From assembly GCA_016880505.1 (NCBI GenBank), contig JAEHDI010000989.1:1-9470 (forward strand): a DNA stretch of 9,470 nt, in the 5' to 3' direction. Every line of letters begins with the position of its first letter. Within the stretch, counting starts at the first letter, position 1. This DNA is from Bryobacterales bacterium (lineage in GTDB: Bacteria; Acidobacteriota; Terriglobia; Bryobacterales; Bryobacteraceae). The position numbers and the translations under genes were made by a program. Below the pieces are notes generated by a model that saw only the letters and a program-made list of their open reading frames with translations, was not told the DNA's origin and did no database searches. Shown piece after piece: positions 6,309-9,470 of the stretch.

Positions 6309-6965
6309 TCAGAGCGGGCGGACCCAAACTTTTCCCGCAGCGGCCGGACCAAGTTGAACGTTTCGCGCTCCCGTCTCCAGATTCATCGTGTCGTCGTAGT
6401 TGCGGTTCACGACGGTGATGCGCACGCCGGGCCGGACTCCGAGCGCGTCCAAATACTCGAGCAGTCGCCGGTCTCGCTCGAACACGCTGACGACCTCAAC
6501 CCGGCATTCGGCTTCGATCTCGTCTAGCGGAAGCAAGCCTCGGAGCCTCCGCTCCGTTGGCGTGTCGTTGGCGACACGGTTACCGTGGGGACACGCCTCG
6601 TCCGTCCCCAACTTCTCAACCAACCTCTGCTCGAAATCCGCGGAAACCGCGTGCTCGAGCTGCTCCGCCTCTTCGTGAACCTTGTACCACTCCATCCCGA
6701 AGATCTCGGTGAGCATGCGCTCGATCAGGTGGTGCCGGTTCAAGAGATGACTGGCGATCTCACGGCCCTTCGGAGTCAAAGAAAGCTGGCCTTCCCGCCC
6801 GACATCGATCAACGAATCCCGGCGAAGCCGCTTGACCGCCATCGTGACGGCGGGAGCGGAGACGTTGAGCCAGCGGGCCAGAGTCGCCGCGATCACGACT
6901 TCGCCCTCGGACTCAGCCTCGGCAATTGCCTTGAGGTAGTTTTCCTTGGAAATCGTGATCTTCAC
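6309..6965 (-). CDS. DtxR/MntR-family metal-dependent regulator with C-terminal FeoA domain
   Basis: 218 residues from a GTG at 6965; an upstream in-frame start at 7133 would run into the neighbouring divergent gene. It has an N-terminal winged helix (about 1-62, recognition region NVSAPAVTMAVKRLRR), a metal-binding dimerisation domain (about 65-130), and an SH3-like FeoA domain (about 150-218, YLDALGVRPG). By alignment to DtxR, the ancillary ligands H78, E82 and H97 are kept, and primary ligands E104 and H105 are present. The DtxR Cys102 position is Glu (E101), as in manganese-type MntR. The residue-10 position is N9, where DtxR has Met and MntR has Asp, and the MntR Glu11 position is Lys. 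So it is a metal sensor whose metal I cannot name. It lies directly upstream of the rubrerythrin gene on the same strand and is a plausible regulator of it. Confidence 0.92.
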   Translation of the reverse strand: MKITISKENYLKAIAEAESEGEVVIAATLARWLNVSAPAVTMAVKRLRRDSLIDVGREGQLSLTPKGREIASHLLNRHHLIERMLTEIFGMEWYKVHEEAEQLEHAVSADFEQRLVEKLGTDEACPHGNRVANDTPTERRLRGLLPLDEIEAECRVEVVSVFERDRRLLEYLDALGVRPGVRITVVNRNYDDTMNLETGARNVQLGPAAAGKVWVRPL

Positions 6966-6975
6966 GCCAATCCAG

Positions 6976-7003
6976 ATTGTAGCGCGGGAAGAACGCCTGT
7001 TAT
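6976..7003 (-). promoter_or_regulatory. Possible promoter for the DtxR-like gene
   Basis: On the minus strand ATAACA (6998-7003, four of six to -35) and TACAAT (6976-6981, five of six to -10) are separated by 16 bases. Only ten bases separate the -10 from the GTG start, so the transcript would have almost no leader, consistent with the lack of a clear Shine-Dalgarno. Confidence 0.35.
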
Positions 7004-7017
7004 CCTCTGGGTTTGCG

Positions 7018-8394
7018 ATGACTGCCGCACTTCCGAGATCCTCAATTCTACTGCTGGTCTGGTTCAGCGTATTAGCGGCCGGGGAGCGAACTGCGCTTGA
7101 CAGGTATGTCGAGGCGCCGGACCCAGCGTACAAATATCAGTTAGTCACAACGCTGCGCGGCGGAGACCACACCGCGTACGTTCTCGACATGACCTCACAG
7201 TCCTGGAGAAGCTCTTCCGAGGTGGACCGTGTTCGCTGGCAGCACTGGCTCACGATCATCAAGCCCGATAAGGTGACATTGTCGACAGGCTTGCTGTTCA
7301 TAGATGGCGGCGCCAACGGGCGAAAGCCGCCGGCGCGCGCGGACGGAATGTTGCTCCACTTCGCCAGGTCCACCGGCGCAATCGTGGCTGAGTTGAGGAT
7401 GGTACCGAACCAGCCGCTGCAATTCCCCGGCGACAAGATGGAGAAGCGCGTCGAGGACGAACTGATCGCGTACACATGGGACAAGTTTTTGAAGGGCGCC
7501 GATGAACTTTGGCCCGCACAACTCCCTATGACCAAGAGCGCCGTCCGTGCAATGGATACGGTGACCGCGTTCTGCCGGAGTCCCCAGGGCGGCGGCGTCG
7601 AGGTGGACCGCTTTGTGGTTTCAGGTGCGTCCAAGCGGGGCTGGACAACCTGGCTGACTGCGGTCGTCGACAAGCGGGTGGTTGCCATCATGCCGATCGT
7701 GATCGATATGTTGAACCTTGAGCCGTCCTTCGTCCACCACTGGCAAGTCTACGGATTCTGGGCGCCCGCGGTGAAGGATTACGTCGATATGGGGATCATG
7801 CGCTGGATGGGCAAGCAGGAGTTCAGGGCTTTGATGAAGCTCGTGGAGCCGTACGAGTACCGCGATCGGTTCACGATGCCGAAGTATCTGGTCAACGCCG
7901 CAGGCGACCAGTTCTTCCTGCCCGACTCTTCGCAGTTCTACTTCGACGACCTGCCCGGCGAGAAGTACCTCCGCTATGTTCCCAACACGGACCACTCCCT
8001 TGCGCGATCGGACGCCGGCCGAAGTCTGCTGGTATTCTTCGACTCAGTCCTCACTGGTAAGCCCAGGCCGAAGTTCTCCTGGACGCTCGAAAAGGACGGA
8101 GCAATTACCTTGACCGTGAATGACCGGCCTCGCGAAGTCAAGCTCTGGCACGCGACCAATCCGAGCGCGCGCGATTTCCGCCTGGAAACAATTGGGCGCG
8201 CCTGGAAGGCACGTGAGCTTCGTGACCAGGGCGGAGGAGTCTATGTCGGCTCGGCGCCTCCGCCGCCAAGAGGCTGGACCGCCTTCTTCCTTGAGATGAC
8301 CTACCCCAGCGGCGGCAAGTACCCGTACAAGTTCACGACGCAAGTGCGTGTGGTTCCGGACAAACTGCCGTTCCCGCCGCCAAGAGCGGACTGA
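7018..8394 (+). CDS. Secreted PhoPQ-activated pathogenicity-related (PqaA family) alpha/beta hydrolase
   Basis: 458 residues from the ATG at 7018. The earlier in-frame ATG at 6946 would start inside the divergent regulator gene and delay the signal peptide. Residues 7-22 are hydrophobic (ILLLVWFSVLAAG) and indicate export. The mature protein has the PqaA landmarks: DRYV near 28, SQSWRS near 60, GGANGRKPP around 97, and the nucleophile elbow GASKRGWTTW with Ser205. Candidate acid and base are Asp297 (NAAGDQFFLPDSS) and His326 (NTDHSLAR). A C-terminal beta-rich part (about 350-445) follows. In Salmonella the name-giving gene is PhoPQ-induced and linked to antimicrobial peptide resistance; the substrate is unknown, and virulence should not be assumed here. 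It is divergent from the metal regulator (52-base gap) and convergent with the LysR gene (10-base gap). No Shine-Dalgarno is obvious. Confidence 0.9.
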   Translation: MTAALPRSSILLLVWFSVLAAGERTALDRYVEAPDPAYKYQLVTTLRGGDHTAYVLDMTSQSWRSSSEVDRVRWQHWLTIIKPDKVTLSTGLLFIDGGANGRKPPARADGMLLHFARSTGAIVAELRMVPNQPLQFPGDKMEKRVEDELIAYTWDKFLKGADELWPAQLPMTKSAVRAMDTVTAFCRSPQGGGVEVDRFVVSGASKRGWTTWLTAVVDKRVVAIMPIVIDMLNLEPSFVHHWQVYGFWAPAVKDYVDMGIMRWMGKQEFRALMKLVEPYEYRDRFTMPKYLVNAAGDQFFLPDSSQFYFDDLPGEKYLRYVPNTDHSLARSDAGRSLLVFFDSVLTGKPRPKFSWTLEKDGAITLTVNDRPREVKLWHATNPSARDFRLETIGRAWKARELRDQGGGVYVGSAPPPPRGWTAFFLEMTYPSGGKYPYKFTTQVRVVPDKLPFPPPRAD

Positions 8395-8404
8395 AGGCGG
8401 TGTC

Positions 8405-9316
8405 TCATGCCGCGACAATCGGTGCCGGGGTGGGAGCGGGCTTTTCCATCAGCAGTTCGAGGAACGCCTGAGTGGCTGCGTTGAACCGCTTCCGCCGCCG
8501 GTGAATCACACCCAGCGGCCGGACGAGACCGGGAGCTTCGAGCGGTCTCGCGAACAGGCGCTTCTGCTCAATGTCGGTGCGCAGGACTCGCTCAGGCAGG
8601 ATGCTCAGGCCCGCACCCAGCGCGATGGCCTCTTTCATCGACTGAATGTTGTCGAAGTGCAGCACAAGGTTGACCTCGACGCCGTGCTCCGCCAGAAATC
8701 GATTGACTTCGCGATGGATTGGGAGGTCTTGGTCGAAACCCACGAAATCTTCGCCATTCAGGTCCGACGCCTTCACGAGGCTCAGGCCCGCCAGCGGGTG
8801 ACTCGGCGCCATGGCCACAACCATCCGTTCCTCGCGCCACCTCACCACCTGGATCTCCCTGCTGGCCGCGGGGTAGCTCACCAGTCCCAGGTCGACCTGA
8901 TCGGACAGCACCGCTTCGTAAACCTTCTCCGGACGCAGGTACTCAACACGCAGTTCGGCATCCGGCTGCCGCAACGAGAACTCTTCCTCCATCCACGACA
9001 TCTCCGAGATTCCTACCGAGTAGATCGAGGCCACGCGGACGGTACCTTCCACCCGCCCTTTGAGGCGGTCCATAGCTGAATCCAGTTTCTCCTTGAGGTG
9101 CAATACGTCGCGGCAGAACTCCAGGTAGAGCCGGCCGCACTCGGTCAGCTCGACTGGACGCGTGCTGCGGTCAAGCAGGGGGACTCCGAGCTGTCTTTCC
9201 ATCTCCTGGAGATGCTGGCTCGCCGCGGATTGGCTGATTCCATTCAACTGTGCGCCCCGGCTCAGGCTGCGCTGGTGAGCGATGTCCCTGAAAAGCCGGA
9301 GCTGTTCGATGGTCAC
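8405..9316 (-). CDS. LysR-type transcriptional regulator
   Basis: 303 residues from a GTG at 9316. An N-terminal winged helix-turn-helix covers about residues 1-62 (TIEQLRLFRDIAH, SLSRGAQLNGISQSAASQHL, LGVPLLDRSTRPVELTECG). A linker helix and a periplasmic-binding-protein-like effector domain (about 91-290) follow, with LGLVSYPA and the usual ALGAGLSILPE block. The effector cannot be read from sequence. LysR regulators usually control a divergent neighbour, here the gene starting at 9424 behind a 107-base shared promoter region. There is no Shine-Dalgarno before the GTG, and a TATGAT lies only 11 bases upstream, so the message may be nearly leaderless. It ends 10 bases from the convergent hydrolase gene with no clear terminator between. 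Confidence 0.93.
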   Translation of the reverse strand: MTIEQLRLFRDIAHQRSLSRGAQLNGISQSAASQHLQEMERQLGVPLLDRSTRPVELTECGRLYLEFCRDVLHLKEKLDSAMDRLKGRVEGTVRVASIYSVGISEMSWMEEEFSLRQPDAELRVEYLRPEKVYEAVLSDQVDLGLVSYPAASREIQVVRWREERMVVAMAPSHPLAGLSLVKASDLNGEDFVGFDQDLPIHREVNRFLAEHGVEVNLVLHFDNIQSMKEAIALGAGLSILPERVLRTDIEQKRLFARPLEAPGLVRPLGVIHRRRKRFNAATQAFLELLMEKPAPTPAPIVAA

Positions 9317-9325
9317 GGTGTCAGG

Positions 9326-9377
9326 TTATCATAAGTTGTCCTAATTTTGCAAGCATGTAATTTTTGGTTGACTTATG
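9326..9377. promoter_or_regulatory. Paired inverted half-sites, probable LysR binding region
   Basis: CATAAGT (9330-9336) and ACTTATG (9371-9377) are exact inverted copies 41 bases apart. The left copy lies within the palindrome TTATCATAA (9326-9334) and over the likely lysR -10 TATGAT (minus, 9328-9333). The right copy overlaps the -35 of the plus-strand promoter. LysR proteins typically bind one autoregulatory and one activation site in such a gap, so the arrangement fits. The assignment to this regulator is inferred. Confidence 0.45.
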
Positions 9378-9395
9378 TTGTGGCTATGTTATACT
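9368..9395 (+). promoter_or_regulatory. Sigma-70 promoter for the gene at 9424
   Basis: TTGACT (9368-9373) and TATACT (9390-9395) each match five of six consensus bases, with a 16-base spacer and an extended -10 TG at 9387-9388. The spacer holds a direct repeat TATGTT-N5-TATGTT (9374-9379 and 9385-9390, 11-base period, one helical turn), which could be a further regulator contact. Transcription would start near 9402, leaving about 22 bases of leader with a strong ribosome binding site. Confidence 0.7.
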
Positions 9396-9412
9396 AGCCT
9401 CAACTATCTCGG

Positions 9413-9417
9413 GGAGG
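9413..9417 (+). promoter_or_regulatory. Strong ribosome binding site
   Basis: GGAGG, within GGGGAGGATC, lies six bases before the ATG at 9424. It is the best Shine-Dalgarno in the window and supports the start of the gene cut off by the right edge. Confidence 0.85.
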
Positions 9418-9423
9418 ATCACG

Positions 9424-9470
9424 ATGGCTACCCACGGCTACGCACATGGTTTACCTCCACGGCAGGGACT
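9424..9470 (+). CDS. N-terminus of unrecognised gene (partial, runs off right edge)
   Basis: Only 15 full codons are visible (MATHGYAHGLPPRQG). I do not recognise the protein from these. That it is a real gene rests on the near-consensus promoter at 9368-9395, the GGAGG at six bases, and its position divergent from a LysR regulator, which makes it the likely regulated target. Confidence 0.75.
   Translation, partial: MATHGYAHGLPPRQG

Noticed and set aside
8374..8400. CCGCC ... GGCGG stem as a terminator between the convergent hydrolase and LysR genes
   Set aside because: The stem is only five bases, mostly inside the hydrolase coding end, and no T-tract follows on either strand.

Overview
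The window is a gene-dense, GC-rich bacterial segment with eight complete protein genes and two cut by the window edges. There are no RNA genes, insertion sequences or CRISPR arrays that I can see. The gene content suggests an Acidobacteriota-like soil bacterium, perhaps of the Solibacter/Bryobacter type: a CRTAC1-type FG-GAP repeat protein, a PhoPQ-activated pathogenicity-related (PqaA) type hydrolase, and large iron-sulfur oxidoreductases with CCG domains. This assignment is an inference from gene families, not from a marker gene.

Layout, left to right. On the minus strand (1-2836), a membrane-bound heme b / Fe-S / CCG-domain oxidoreductase of the ETF:menaquinone oxidoreductase (EMO) type is followed, with a 17-base overlap, by a secreted FG-GAP repeat protein that runs off the left edge. 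A divergent plus-strand gene (2900-3838) encodes a UDP-glucuronate decarboxylase (UDP-xylose synthase) that starts at TTG. It converges, with an 8-base overlap, on a minus-strand cluster (3831-6965). That cluster reads, in transcription order: DtxR/MntR-like metal regulator, rubrerythrin without a rubredoxin domain, soluble GlpC-like Fe-S/CCG oxidoreductase, and DUF3501 protein. To the right are a secreted PqaA-family alpha/beta hydrolase (plus), a LysR-type regulator (minus), and the first codons of an unrecognised gene driven by a good divergent promoter (plus, 9424 to the edge).

The main candidate for an undescribed system is the rubrerythrin / Fe-S oxidoreductase / DUF3501 cluster. The rubrerythrin keeps all seven usual diiron ligands but has no rubredoxin domain to feed it electrons. 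The next gene encodes a redox protein with two [4Fe-4S] motifs and two CCG domains. The last gene is a cysteine-free DUF3501 protein coupled to it by a GTGA overlap. The rubrerythrin promoter is a near-consensus sigma-70 site whose -10 lies in an AT-rich inverted repeat resembling a Fur/PerR-type box, and a metal-dependent regulator lies directly upstream. A peroxide or iron-stress electron-transfer pathway is the simplest reading, but it is inferred.

Other points of interest are a nested hairpin before the Fe-S oxidoreductase start, possible leaderless starts for both regulators, an off-consensus metal site in the DtxR-like protein, and paired half-sites in the LysR divergent promoter region.
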